Assembly: GCA_005281725.1 (NCBI GenBank) | Contig: SSBO01000003.1 | Location: 2,223,036-2,287,035, forward strand | Reading direction: 5' to 3' | Length of the DNA stretch: 64,000 nt | Source of the DNA: Wuchereria bancrofti | Taxonomy: Eukaryota > Nematoda > Chromadorea > Rhabditida > Onchocercidae | Part shown: positions 30,701 through 40,204 of the stretch, piece by piece | Numbering within the stretch: position 1 is the stretch's first letter | Layout: each line of letters starts with the position of its first letter | Notes under the pieces: generated by a model | Database searches by the model: none | What the model was told of the DNA's origin: nothing | The model's input: the letters and a program-made list of their open reading frames with translations, nothing else | Program-made: the position numbers and the translations under genes

Positions 30701-32193
30701 GCATTTTGCATAAATTTACAAAATGCACAGAAAAATATTTTCCATCTCCTGTACTATCTTATTCGCTTACCATTGTCAACCAACACCTTTATCTTCTCTA
30801 TTATCATAGCTTTTGGTCTATACCACCCAAAAAAAGTAATACGAAGTGATTCCACATCAGAAAACACCACCCAGAATCGACGATGACCATTCAGTTTTCA
30901 ATTCAAACACTCCCTCGTCATTCAAAATTGAAATATGGCTGGTTAGTCCCGCCAGTCATATTTATCATTTTTGAAATTGAAAGACGTTGTAAAGTCGCCA
31001 TCTGATAAAAAAAAAAGAAGAAAATGGTTATGACATGATGCTACACTTATTTGCTATCGGAGGTCGGCTTCCTCAACCGGCTAGTCGTTGAGATGAAGTG
31101 TTAATAAAATTGCTAAAGAAATGTTCGGATTACTTTTTTTTTAGTTATTAATGAAGCTTTTGCGAGTTTATTATGAATCCGAAGCTTCCTCCGGCGTTAT
31201 CTTAAGCCTTAATAAGCCGATTAAAGAATTTTCTGTTATGTCATAACCACTTTTATCGAGAAATAGTCTTGTACTCATTTCTCACCATAAATTAGATTAT
31301 TAGGGCTAACAGGTCGTATAGCGTTACGTGTCTTAACTGACTACGGTAAACCTGTTTCTAAAGCTCATTTACCTAAACAACGCATTTCGTGTATAATTAA
31401 GATCAAAGTTATTAGTCGTAGGACTGCACGATTTCAGCATAGAAGCGCGTTAAGGTATTACCAGCTTCTGCATGACAGTTCTATGAGTATTACGTTTTCC
31501 TCACGAGATTCGTAGATGTCACCGTACGATACACCAAACAGCTCGCTTACATCACATTTTTATTAAATGGTAATATGATGGAACCCACAGAAATAGATAA
31601 AAAGGAACGGAAAAATTTGTTTACGTGGAAAAAAATGATGAGACTCGTTCATCCGAAAGACTATCCGGTAGGCCAATTACATGGACATGGCGACTCTCTC
31701 GGCTCATATCCTGCTCTGTCGTAGTGTCAGGAACAGTTGTTGTGGAAACCGCTGTAGTTGCTGCTATCGTCGTGTTCCGGATATCAGCAGCAGTAGTAAT
31801 GATAGAGATCTTGGTCGCTGGTGTCACGATAGGATTCGGAATACAGCCACCGATACTGATACTATCAATCAGCACAGTTAATTGTTGCGCAGCTGTGGTA
31901 AGATTTGATGAGCAGCAATTCAGCAGCCACTTAGGATGTTGCTGCGGTTGATGCTTAAACCAAACTGCAGAGGGAGTTTTTGCAACCGATGAACTGATGC
32001 TACACTCTTGATTTTTTTGTTGTTGATCTTCCTGATTTTCGATTTCGTCACCAGTTGTAATCTTTTCCGTTCCTGATGATTTGTTCTTAATGCCAATGCA
32101 GGATTTTGTTCCTTTATTATTATTGTTACCGTTATTACTGCTGTTGCTGCTTCCGCCAACGTTAATACTAAGCACTTGGGCGCTGATAACCAT
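2199..32193 (-). CDS. din-1: SPEN/SHARP family transcriptional co-regulator (DIN-1-like), four RRMs plus SPOC
   Basis: Giant spliced gene, about 50 exons, 11004 coding bases, about 3667 residues when exons are joined in phase. Approximate residues: RRM1 172-238, Arg/Ser linker 294-372, RRM2 430-525, RRM3 585-658, RRM4 659-766, RS/Ser-rich 816-906, Pro/Ser-rich 906-1620, Lys/Glu-rich charged region 1660-2340, acidic/Ser-rich 2340-2820, Gln-rich 2820-3500, SPOC 3500-3667. This order is diagnostic of SPEN proteins, large nuclear adaptors that use RRMs for RNA and SPOC to recruit corepressors. In C. elegans the family member DIN-1 partners the nuclear receptor DAF-12 in dauer, lifespan and fat control; that role here is inference. 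The start is the ATG at 32193-32191, 33 bases after an in-frame TAG; an upstream exon is not excluded. Exon coordinates are in the part entries. Confidence 0.88.
4283..7776 (-). other. din-1: Glutamine-rich exons of the DIN-1-like gene
   Basis: Exons 7459-7776, 6158-6916, 5575-5929, 5195-5412, 4542-4724 and 4283-4483 encode about 678 residues with many runs of three to seven Gln mixed with Ser, Thr, Ala and Pro. CAG/CAA are interrupted, so the tracts are not pure triplet repeats. The exon at 5412 starts in a CAGCAG context, so its acceptor is a NAGNAG type that could shift by one residue. Introns of this block (4484-5194, 5930-6157, 6917-7458) hold nothing else I can recognise. The role is presumably low-complexity protein interaction. 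Confidence 0.75.
8509..12533 (-). other. din-1: Acidic and Ser-rich exons of the DIN-1-like gene
   Basis: Exons 12390-12533, 12024-12215, 9824-10591, 8935-9192 and 8509-8589 join in phase 0 throughout and encode about 480 residues rich in Asp, Glu, Ser, Asn and Gln, without a recognised domain. The largest exon, 9824-10591, encodes 256 residues with a QQQQ tract and a GGGGGD stretch. The longest intron here, 10592-12023, contains only short chance open frames. The function is unknown; the region is probably disordered. Confidence 0.7.
12720..17419 (-). other. din-1: Lys/Glu-rich charged exons of the DIN-1-like gene
   Basis: Exons 17306-17419, 16952-17089, 16415-16552, 16118-16288, 15752-15892, 15429-15608, 15090-15326, 14702-14797, 14202-14486, 13767-13886, 13360-13548, 12926-13142 and 12720-12853 join in phase. 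They encode dense KEK, REK and KKRK runs likely to form a long charged helix and nuclear localisation signals, plus Ser/Asp tracts such as SSSSDDEKDSSDSEEE that look like casein-kinase-type sites. A conserved-looking segment, SLGLSMYDRVKQRSS, sits in the exon at 15429-15608. The exon at 13360-13548 has a second in-frame acceptor (TTTCAG before GAGAAATC). Confidence 0.72.
16512..16952 (-). repeat. Partial exon duplication with a decayed copy in an intron
   Basis: The start of the exon at 16415-16552 and its upstream intron tail (16512-16575) has a near copy at about 16888-16952. Both contain the same order of signals, with motifs CAGCTACAC, TTGATC and TATGAACAGCA. The upstream copy has one extra base in its T run, which breaks the frame, and carries CATAATTG where the working copy has the acceptor CATAGTTG. 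It therefore no longer looks like a usable exon and lies wholly inside the 399-base intron. Confidence 0.7.
17535..21626 (-). other. din-1: Ser/Pro-rich exons of the DIN-1-like gene
   Basis: Exons 21220-21626, 20724-20823, 20257-20488, 19590-19844, 19003-19265, 18123-18731 and 17535-17813 join in phase into about 680 residues. The exon at 18123-18731 is proline-rich, with PPPPPP and PPPLPQPPVPP runs typical of SH3, WW or profilin ligands. Elsewhere Ser, Thr and short Gln runs dominate. No folded domain was recognised. Intervening introns contain only chance open frames. Confidence 0.72.
21827..22714 (-). other. din-1: Arg/Ser-rich exons after RRM4 of the DIN-1-like gene
   Basis: Exons 22567-22714, 22088-22195 and 21827-21989 encode a basic, serine-rich stretch with RRRRSDERDG and RSRRRRERTRR, followed by a Ser run (SPSSSSTSSTSSDSDLSSSS). 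Phases match at both ends. This resembles the RS-like linkers of SPEN proteins and is probably disordered and phosphorylated. Confidence 0.72.
22796..25189 (-). other. din-1: RRM2, RRM3 and RRM4 exons of the DIN-1-like gene
   Basis: RRM2 spans exons 25027-25189 and 24568-24691, with GIYVSNLPSS as RNP2-like strand and RALVIFQR as RNP1-like strand. RRM3 spans 24087-24357 and 23657-23784, with RTLYVGGLERRTTDD and SPFAFIQFAD. RRM4 spans 23101-23309 and 22796-22911, with NKIWIGELPSS and REALLLFSNND, followed by the SPEN-typical tail VHVPVDYCSEKL. The joins are in phase. The junction between 23101 and 22911 works only with a GC donor. These domains bind structured RNA in the family. Confidence 0.85.
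25326..26981 (-). other. din-1: Ser-rich and RS-repeat linker between RRM1 and RRM2
   Basis: Exons 26820-26981, 26579-26710, 26269-26373 and 25326-25495 encode Ser/Asn-rich sequence, then SRERERDRERG and SRTSRRSRHSPR, then a HHHH-containing stretch leading into RRM2. The alternating Arg-Glu/Arg-Asp and RS dipeptides are those of nuclear RNA-processing factors. The join from 26820 to 26710 needs a GC-AG intron. Confidence 0.75.
26982..29519. other. Large intron of the DIN-1-like gene
   Basis: This 2.5 kb intron separates the RRM1 exon from the RS linker. It holds a TATATATAAA-like motif near 28485 followed by a plus-strand open frame at 28520-28795, and a further plus-strand open stretch at 29014-29316. 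Neither matches a family I know. A short GGTA-rich stretch lies near 29402-29427. The rest appears to be ordinary intron. Confidence 0.6.
29520..31770 (-). other. din-1: RRM1 of the DIN-1-like gene, split by a 1.95 kb intron
   Basis: The 3' end of the first coding exon (ending 31625) encodes HVHVIGLPDSLSDERVSSFF, and the exon at 29520-29669 continues with FGRVQKVERLGTTGFVVSFM and QLRIAFHEQ. The codon is split 2+1 across the intron and restores Thr. The strand-helix-strand order is a complete RRM resembling SHARP RRM1, including the SAQKAH segment. The intron 29626 region (29670-31624) contains no convincing gene. Confidence 0.85.
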
Positions 32194-32195
32194 TC

Positions 32196-32198
32196 CAT
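32196..32198 (-). promoter_or_regulatory. Upstream out-of-frame ATG overlapping the DIN-1 start region
   Basis: On the minus strand the sequence ATGGAATGG contains an ATG at 32198-32196 and the in-frame DIN-1 ATG five bases later at 32193-32191. The first one opens a different frame of about 92 codons that stops at 31920. If the transcript includes both, the first AUG would act as an overlapping upstream ORF. A possible acceptor (TATACACAG) lies at about 32275. Confidence 0.45.
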
Positions 32199-34894
32199 GG
32201 AAGAATTGGCAATACTGCGCGTGCAACTATTGATTGCTTCGTTGATCGCCAACAAATCACAGTTTCCTGGATTGTGCTGTGTATAAACAATAATAAGAAT
32301 TACTGCACCTGTAAGGGCTAATTTAGTTTAATATTCCAACTCCTTTCAACTTCCCTGTTCAGTCGTGACTTTTTCGCTTCTTTCCCTCTTTGAATACTTT
32401 CGCAAATGAATCTGAATCCTCTTGATGATTCCAAAGCAGTATTTCATACAGTAAAGGATGATCCCTCATCCGTTATATTCCACACAATAACTGCTTGTTA
32501 AACGTATGTTTGTCACACTGTAGTCCTGGAAAACATGAACTAAATCAAAACAACGCAGGAAAAACGAGAGAAAAAAAAACGTTTGCTGAATACTACACAA
32601 TTAATTTGCAAATTATAATCACATAACACAATTTATCAAGCAATTTCATATAGCATGAATCATCCCAATGCAGGATAAGAATAGCAATCACTACAGGAGC
32701 ATGAAATACTTTTGAAGCATCAACATCTCGAAGTCTGATTGGTATCTGGAAATCTCCAACCTAGAAACTTCTCCCGATATATTTCATCTGTGTCACACTT
32801 CATTCTTACTCCTTCTTTAAAATAGAAAATATACAAAACTTCTTAATTTCAATTTCCGAATCAAAGAACGAAGATGAACTCTCATACTTAACAGTGAAGA
32901 AAGTCAAATGTGACTAATAATGGACCGCATCAATAAAATGTTAAACACTGCTCAAAAATGCTTCCATCTCTCTTCCTCAAAACATTTTCCGATGCTTCCA
33001 GTGCAATTCAATCCAAAAAACGATGGGAATACGAATAGACAGTGCATGAATTATCATAGTTTCCTGAATCCCTCCATCAAGAATAAACAAGACAACCCTT
33101 AGTCACGTCTCATATTCCTAAAAACCTTTAGTTAATATTTCCATCGGGTAATTCCCATCCTTGCCAATAATGAAATGTTTATATCAGCTTCCCACATTAA
33201 GTGCAAGCGTGAAATGCCAAATGAAAACAAAAGGTACTTCACTTGCTTCCACAAATCTTTGACCTATGCACTAGCTTGAATCATGCACGTTCTACTCTAC
33301 TATTGAATCTTCAGCTAAAATGATCAATTTATCAGTTAAGGTAAGGATGGAAAATCATGTCAGTTCCATCAACTGTAATAATTATATACCAACATTACTG
33401 ACTTCCGAAGCATACTTAATTACTCAAAAAATACCTTTCAATTGCCTGTCTCGTTGCAGCATTTCTATCAACAACAACAGTTAACAGAGGTCAAATAACA
33501 TTTTCCGAATAAAATATTCCTCAAAAAAGCGAAATGAAACTTAACATTTCATTTCCGTAAGCTAAAGGAAATAGGACGATATGCTAGGACAGAATTCCAG
33601 GACTGAATGAAATGATTGTATCTATCCAACCAATATCACAGATAACAAGATGATTAGAGGTCAACGAAGATAAAAGCTTGAGATAAAACATCAGGAAAGA
33701 ACGAGCAACAACAATAGTAACCTCGACAGCAATCAGAACTTTAGCGGCGAATAAATACTAAGAACACAACTGTTGAGCAACAGACTCGAACATCCTCTTG
33801 ATACTTCATATTTCTTATTTTATATCACTACCATATCTCTCACATGTATCCTACCGATAGTATCAGACCGAAAATCAAAGAGATCAATTCTCGTTATGAA
33901 TAGGAATATATCGATACATACCAGCTTTCCGTTTCCCACAGTCAAATACAAAGTAAAACAACTTTGAGTCAATTGCAAAAACTGGCAAAAAGCACACTAA
34001 TAAAGTACTTTTAAAAAACCACTTCACCAGAATGAACTTGATGGAACAGCTCTTCTTTGCATGTAAAGGTTTTACATCACTGTAATGAAGAACTGTCTTA
34101 AAAAGCAAGCCAAATTCGACTAACTGCACTAAAACATCATTCTCAACACGACAGGCATTGCCCTCTTTACAAATTTCTCCACTCATGCAAAATACCTCGA
34201 ACTGCTGGAGAATTGGTAACTACAATGTTATTAGCTAAAGACAAAAATCACAGTCAGATCGACGATCGATTACTTGTAAATGAACTATCCACTGGTATTT
34301 GCCGGGACCACTGGTGAAGAAAATATAACTTTGTACCCCTAAGAAATGACTAACCCGCGTCACGCATCTACCAAGTTATGAACCTAAGCAAGTAATAGAA
34401 GTGACCTAAGAAAAGAATGTGGATAAACAAACTATGGATCACACACATCCCCCGAATGGTCAACCTAAACCGTTCGGAGTAATTATTCGCAACATTAACA
34501 GATGGATGGTTAAAATTCTCGACAAAACATGTATACTTTGATTTGGTAGTATTTGCTATACCTAACATCAATGTTAAGGAGACCTCTGTCCTTTACATGA
34601 ATTCAATCATACAATCCCACAGAAAGCAATGTTGAAGGCGAGACAAATGCAAGGAATAAAATGGAAACGGAAATTCAGTCAGCAAAATGTCCATCCGCCA
34701 ACGTGAATCTAATTTTAATGCAAAAGGTGAAACACGCAGGGAAGAGGGATATGAATGATAACTAACATCTACATATGTGGAAAAAAGCAACTATGATCAA
34801 AAGTTGGGTCTATTCAGGAATGAGAACAACTAAGAATGATAATCGTACTCCTTGTCACACTAACTGTAATTGTAATAGCAATAACAATAGTGAG

Positions 34895-35008
34895 ATAGTA
34901 GCAGTAGTATTGGCGGTGGTAGTAGTAGTAGTAGTCGACGAGTCGTCGTCGCCATCGTCGCCGTCGTCGTCAGTCAGTCAGTCAACAGCAGCAGCAGCAG
35001 CAGAATCA
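34895..35008. repeat. Trinucleotide repeat cluster (AGT, GTC, AGC)
   Basis: A run of imperfect AGT triplets is followed by GTC/GTCGCC triplets, a short GTCA tetranucleotide run and six AGC units, all within about 115 bases. The open frames that cover it on both strands are simple-sequence products (V runs, A runs, L runs) and are not taken as genes. The cluster lies about 2.7 kb upstream of the DIN-1 start. Confidence 0.75.
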
Positions 35009-35755
35009 CAGGCAACCATTGCACTGACGTGGCAAGCACAACAACCCTCCTCCTCCACCCACCCCAGAAAGCACAAACGCTTACACCTAAAGGATGAGGG
35101 AGGGGTCCACATGCCTTTTTCTCTTTCCTCTTCCCAAACAGAATGTGGAAACCCTCTCCTTCCCCTTCCACACCCAATCCCTCTAGAATGCGGGGGTAGT
35201 TAGTAATGTGAAGTACCGTTTGCCGTTCTGGAACCACCCACCTACTCATCTAGGCACCGCCCATTCAACCTCGTCTACCACCCATTCCATAGCAACCCAT
35301 TCATTTGTGTGCCGTGTCGTCGAGGAGGATGGTGTGGCGATGGCGGTGGCGGCTCTAGACGACGTTGTGGTCTTCATTCTGCTCCCTGCATTGTGTGTTG
35401 TGTTGAAATTCTGGGGTCGAATTTACATTCGACCGGCAAAGATTCATCGCTATCTTATTTGGGCCTCCTCCTTTTCCCTGCATATAAATTTCAGGATACC
35501 TATAAGTGTAAGGTAAATATTTCCACCCCTTTCCCTTCACACTCTTGTTTCATTCCTCTCCCACACCAAAACAAGATATACCATACAACATGCTCATCTC
35601 CTAATTGCTCAATACATTGCTAAAACACTCCCTATTCTATCCACTACCCTTAAGCCCTCCCCAATATGATACCACATAAGAAATATTAGGTAACCTCATT
35701 ACAGCTCTACCCCGCCAATTAGGAAGAGAGATCCCATTTAATTCAGCATAGCAGT

Positions 35756-35820
35756 GCACAATTTTATCGCAGTAAACAATTCATGGGCGCACAATTTTAT
35801 CGCAGTAAACAATTCATGGG
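35756..35820. repeat. Perfect tandem duplication, 32-base unit, period 33
   Basis: The same 32 bases, starting GCACAATTTTATCG and ending CAATTCATGGG, occur at 35756-35787 and 35789-35820 with one C between them. No mismatch is visible, so the duplication is recent or maintained. Confidence 0.9.
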
Positions 35821-37850
35821 ACCAAGGTTTGATAAGGTGACGAGTAATAAGATTAAACCTACCCTGTTCTGCTGATTATTATTAAATAAACTGCTGGTGG
35901 AAGTTGCCATATTTCACACAGCTGTAAAAGCTTACAATTTACAAGGAACTAATTATCGTTATATATGCTTAGAAACGCTTGAAAATGAAGCTTTTGTTAT
36001 GAGACACAACTATACACTCGTTACTCCACATTTTATGGGTATTTTGTCATGTCTCTAGCTACTTTAACCTGATATGAATCCTTATCAATGATGTTTGTCG
36101 TGCAACAACTTCAGGGTGCCGCCTCCCATTTCATATCTCCAGTATGTCATACGATTAAGGTCCACAGTGTACTAGATTGTTGTCACCCATCACATATAGT
36201 ATGTGGATGTTTGAAGGAGAGATGCAGAAATAGAATTGTTATAAACTCTACTATAACCAGTGATAAAATATTACGGATAGGGAATTGATAACAGTTCTGT
36301 CGATGCTCTACAAAGGTCACCAATTCTTACCCGAATTAGGCATTGATTTGGCGGTTGACAATTATCTGGACCTGGAAAATAACAGCTTCAGATGATGGCT
36401 AGGAAAATATTTAATAACATTAAGAAATATGCGGCACATATTGGAATGGAATTAAAACACTAACTGAAATTCGCTGATTTCAAAGCATCCCGAATATGTT
36501 AGGACCAAACACTTCACTTGTATTTCCATTCATCCTTTCCCCTGAAATGGTAATGCGTATTGTCGACGTGTAAACAAATGTATCCCACGACATAACCTCC
36601 TTTTCACACAAATTGTGCATAAGACTAACCGTATTGGCGAGAACTGAGCAACTCATGGCAATTCTCATGCGGGTCTAATTTTCGTAAGGTTGCTGATATT
36701 AGAACATCCAGACTCTCCGGGTATGTGGACGCCATCTCGTTATTACATGACAGTGCCAGGCACAGACGTGCTAGATTTGCGGGGGAGTCCTGGCCGTGGA
36801 GATAGCTGTTGAATTTACCTAGTGGAATGGAATAGCGAATAAGTATAATTGATGGCAGTGACGTTTTGGCTCAGGTGTTCTCGTTGATAATAATGTTATG
36901 GGTCTTGCCATCATACTGTCCTCAGTTTGATTAAAATGCAACCTGAGAAAGGTTATGAAGAACATTGAGACATCCCTTTAATCTGATACGAGCTGAATAT
37001 ACTGTTAAGTCGAGAGACTTGGTAATGTATATGTGGTAGCAAATTTCTGAAAAGATCCTTGTTGCTATAGAATACAGGCCACAAAGATATGCTGTGCAAT
37101 CCTGAAAGCCTTCTGGTGAGTACTTCACTGTGTTCTTAAACATTAGTGTGTAAGCTTCTTACCACGTCATCAATATTTCACTATGCTTGGAGAAATACGG
37201 GAATAACTAGTTAAGTGACAATATAAACTGACCACTTAATTGTTCGCATTTTTTGGCCATTTTCCTGCGGGATATAAACTTCATTAGGTTTTTGCATAAT
37301 GTTAGTAGTAGTACTAAAAGTTCCAAAAACCTAGGAGTAATATACACTGGGACCAGCTTTAATGAAAGCGTGCTGGTGTTGAGTGATAGATATACTAAAA
37401 TATACGATTACATAAGTGCTTCCTTTCGTCGGGACTTAATATGCTAGTCAATATTAACAGCAGTACTTCCATCAAAGATTTAGCTGCTCTGCTCACGGTG
37501 GAACGACATATTACAATGGGCCTAAAATGTTTTCCTAGTCTGATCCCGTTTCTTGCCTAGCACTCCATTTGCAATCCCATGTTTATAATCTAGCAACTGC
37601 CCATCCATTCACACCTAGCAAACAGGTTGCAAAGCATAATAGGGAGAGAAGGGAGACATTATAGGATAGGCTTTATTTATGATCGTTAATCTGTTCACTT
37701 ATATGGGCAAATTAAATGTGAAGGTTGGACGTGACACGAGTAGCATTTCCCTAAAGCGTTATGCTATATTAACTTTACCCTAGCTGTTCCACTTTAATCT
37801 TTCCTTCCCACCCGTATAAAATGAAATTACACAGCAGATGACTAACAAGC

Positions 37851-38047
37851 AGGGAGAGAAAGAGAGGGAGGGAGCGGGAGAGGAGAGAATTATTGATGGC
37901 ACTCGTAAATATCTCAGCCTATTCTGAATTTCTTTCCATCCCGCCAAACTCCTACTCCCTCCATCTAATGCCATCATCATCAACACCACGAATCGATCGT
38001 CCAAACATGTGACCCCTCTCTCTCTCTCTCTCTCCCCTGCCCTCTGA
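37851..38047. repeat. Purine tract and facing pyrimidine tract
   Basis: A GA/GGGA-rich purine stretch at about 37851-37889 is followed 125 bases later by a C/T-rich stretch at 38012-38047 with a CT dinucleotide run at 38015-38034. The two arms are roughly complementary in opposite orientation and could pair imperfectly. GA/CT tracts are common in metazoan promoters, but nothing here proves that role. Confidence 0.6.
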
Positions 38048-38200
38048 TTGTAAAAGAGGACAGATGGGACGCTCTGTGCAACCACCTCTGACATACATAC
38101 CAGAGCAGAGCAGACCCACAGACCGTACTATAATTCCAGTGGAAGATTAATGACTTTGTTGGCGGCGGTGGTTGTTGTTCATTGCACTCACAAAGGCCAT

Positions 38201-38224
38201 CACACACACACATATATATATATA
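38201..38224. repeat. CA/TA dinucleotide microsatellite
   Basis: Six CA units run directly into six TA units at 38201-38224. It is a simple sequence in noncoding DNA. Confidence 0.9.
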
Positions 38225-40078
38225 CAGAGACTACTTATCCTACTTATACCGCACTAAGGGGACCAACCTCCCTTCACTAAATTAGATTCATCCCGAGCAA
38301 CCGTAATTGGTTCAGGGCAGAGCAGTTACAGAATAATCAAGAGTTGCTTAAGATGTGGGATGAGTTGTCGATGTACATGCACACCCTTCTATGCTCACTA
38401 GTCATCAGTATCGTTCTTAAAACAGGAACAAGAAAGAGATCCCTCCTTTTCTTTTTTGTATAATCGTAGAATAAGTTAGTCAGGATTTAAAACTGAATAA
38501 GAAATTCTAAGCACGTATTACAGCTAGCTGTGCTAATACTGGAACTGAAGAAATCAATTTGTGTCATTATAGCACAAAGTCTGGGGACTATTCTGTAAAG
38601 CGATGCCTTTGCAAGTGATACAATGTTTGAGCTGTCCCACACTTGAGTGTTTCCATAATCTGCGAAAGATACCACTTTTCTAGGAATTCAAATTACATTC
38701 CCCATATGTATTAATTTTGGAGGTGACATGTTAATGGCAGTATGTCAACAATTCCAATGATGAGGAGGAGCTCCTTGATTCATTTCTTTTATTGGCGGAA
38801 CCTTATAGGTTGCTTCATTTCGAGACAGGAGAGAGTCAAATACCCGCCTGTATTGTTTGTTAGGCTGCTTAGAACCTGACCCATCACCATCCATTGTTTG
38901 ATGATAATTATCGGGAGAATTGATCTTGCAATTAAGGGTTGCAAAGGAAAAACCAGTCCTTTGAGGAGAGACAAAAAAATGACGGCAAGAGTGTGCTCTT
39001 TGTTCTGCGAATACCTTGCTGCATCGATTAACTGCCCTCCTAACTCGCAAAGAAGCATTCAGTCGTGAATGCAACTGCACAACTACAACCTTTCCACTGA
39101 TTAGATCTCATCTGATCAGATATGTCTGCTATGTGCCAATAACCGTTCAACTGGCAATGAAAGGGTTGGCACGGTGGTGTCTCATCGTTATCATCATTTG
39201 TCATTATCATCAGTGTTATCATCACTACCACTGAGCGGAATAGACGAAAATATTTGTTACAACGAGGAAAGAAATATATCCAAGCAACAGTTGTTTTTAT
39301 GTTTAAGTGTGAGAAGAAAAGGTTTTCTACAGAGAGGGAACAAGAGAAATGATCCTTATTCCCATCTTATTTTTCCCATTCATTCTTGTCAACCTTCTTT
39401 CTCCTTTCATTCCCATTATCTTCATTCCGTCATCAAATATCATCAAACCAAAGAGGGGTGGCATAGAGGGGAGAGGGAAAGAGAAACGTCAACAACAAAT
39501 AATACACAAATGCTTAACAAAGGAATTTATAAATATTAAGGGTGATGTTAGGGTAGAGAGAGGGAGGGACGACATGCAGAACTGAAAGTTTAGAAAAAAA
39601 GTGAAATGTGATAGAAAATATACGCAGAGTGAGAAACTGTATAATCTAGGAGAGGCAACATTATTCAGAACAGCTGTGAAAGTTAGACCTTATCTTTAAG
39701 TGTGTGTGTGTAGACATACGTCATCGCCGTCATTATCATCATCATTGTTAGAACCACTTAAAATTCAGAAAAGTTGAAAACAAACAAAAGAATGAAAAGG
39801 GGTGGTATTGATCTCTTAGACAAGTGATGATGACGATGACAAATGCTTGCTACAATTCCCGTTGGGATGAGCTTAGGATCAGATGGTTGGGACAGAAATA
39901 TGCCCGGCACGTTGAAAATATGTAGTAATTAGTGAGGAGAATGGAGATATACGCATCGGAAGAGTGCTCATTCATCTTTTTGTCGAGAATTTGGGCACTT
40001 TTTTACCCAAATCTACCAATCCCTTCCAGCTGGTTACTCTCTTCACTTCCCTCCTTTTTTTACCTCTGTCCTCTCCCC

Positions 40079-40204
40079 TCCTCTCTCTCTCTCTCTCTCT
40101 CCTGCTCTCCTCCATCAACTCTCGTCTAGATCGATAGAAAGAGTGAGTTTTGCATTGTTCGGTTCAATATATACATGCAGCATCCCTTCCACACACACAC
40201 ACAC
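40079..40204. repeat. CT and AC dinucleotide microsatellites
   Basis: A CT run lies at 40079-40101 and an AC run at 40191-40204. They lie in the gene-poor region about 2 kb upstream of atp-5. Confidence 0.85.

Noticed and set aside
31920..32255. 111-codon minus-strand frame at the 5' end of the DIN-1 gene
   Set aside because: It overlaps the frame that leads into RRM1 and has no family features. Kept only as a possible upstream frame starting at 32198, not as a gene.
34775..35203. 142-codon plus-strand open frame
   Set aside because: It is made by triplet repeats (V, S and A runs) and C-rich sequence, with an equally long frame on the other strand. No domain and no splice context.
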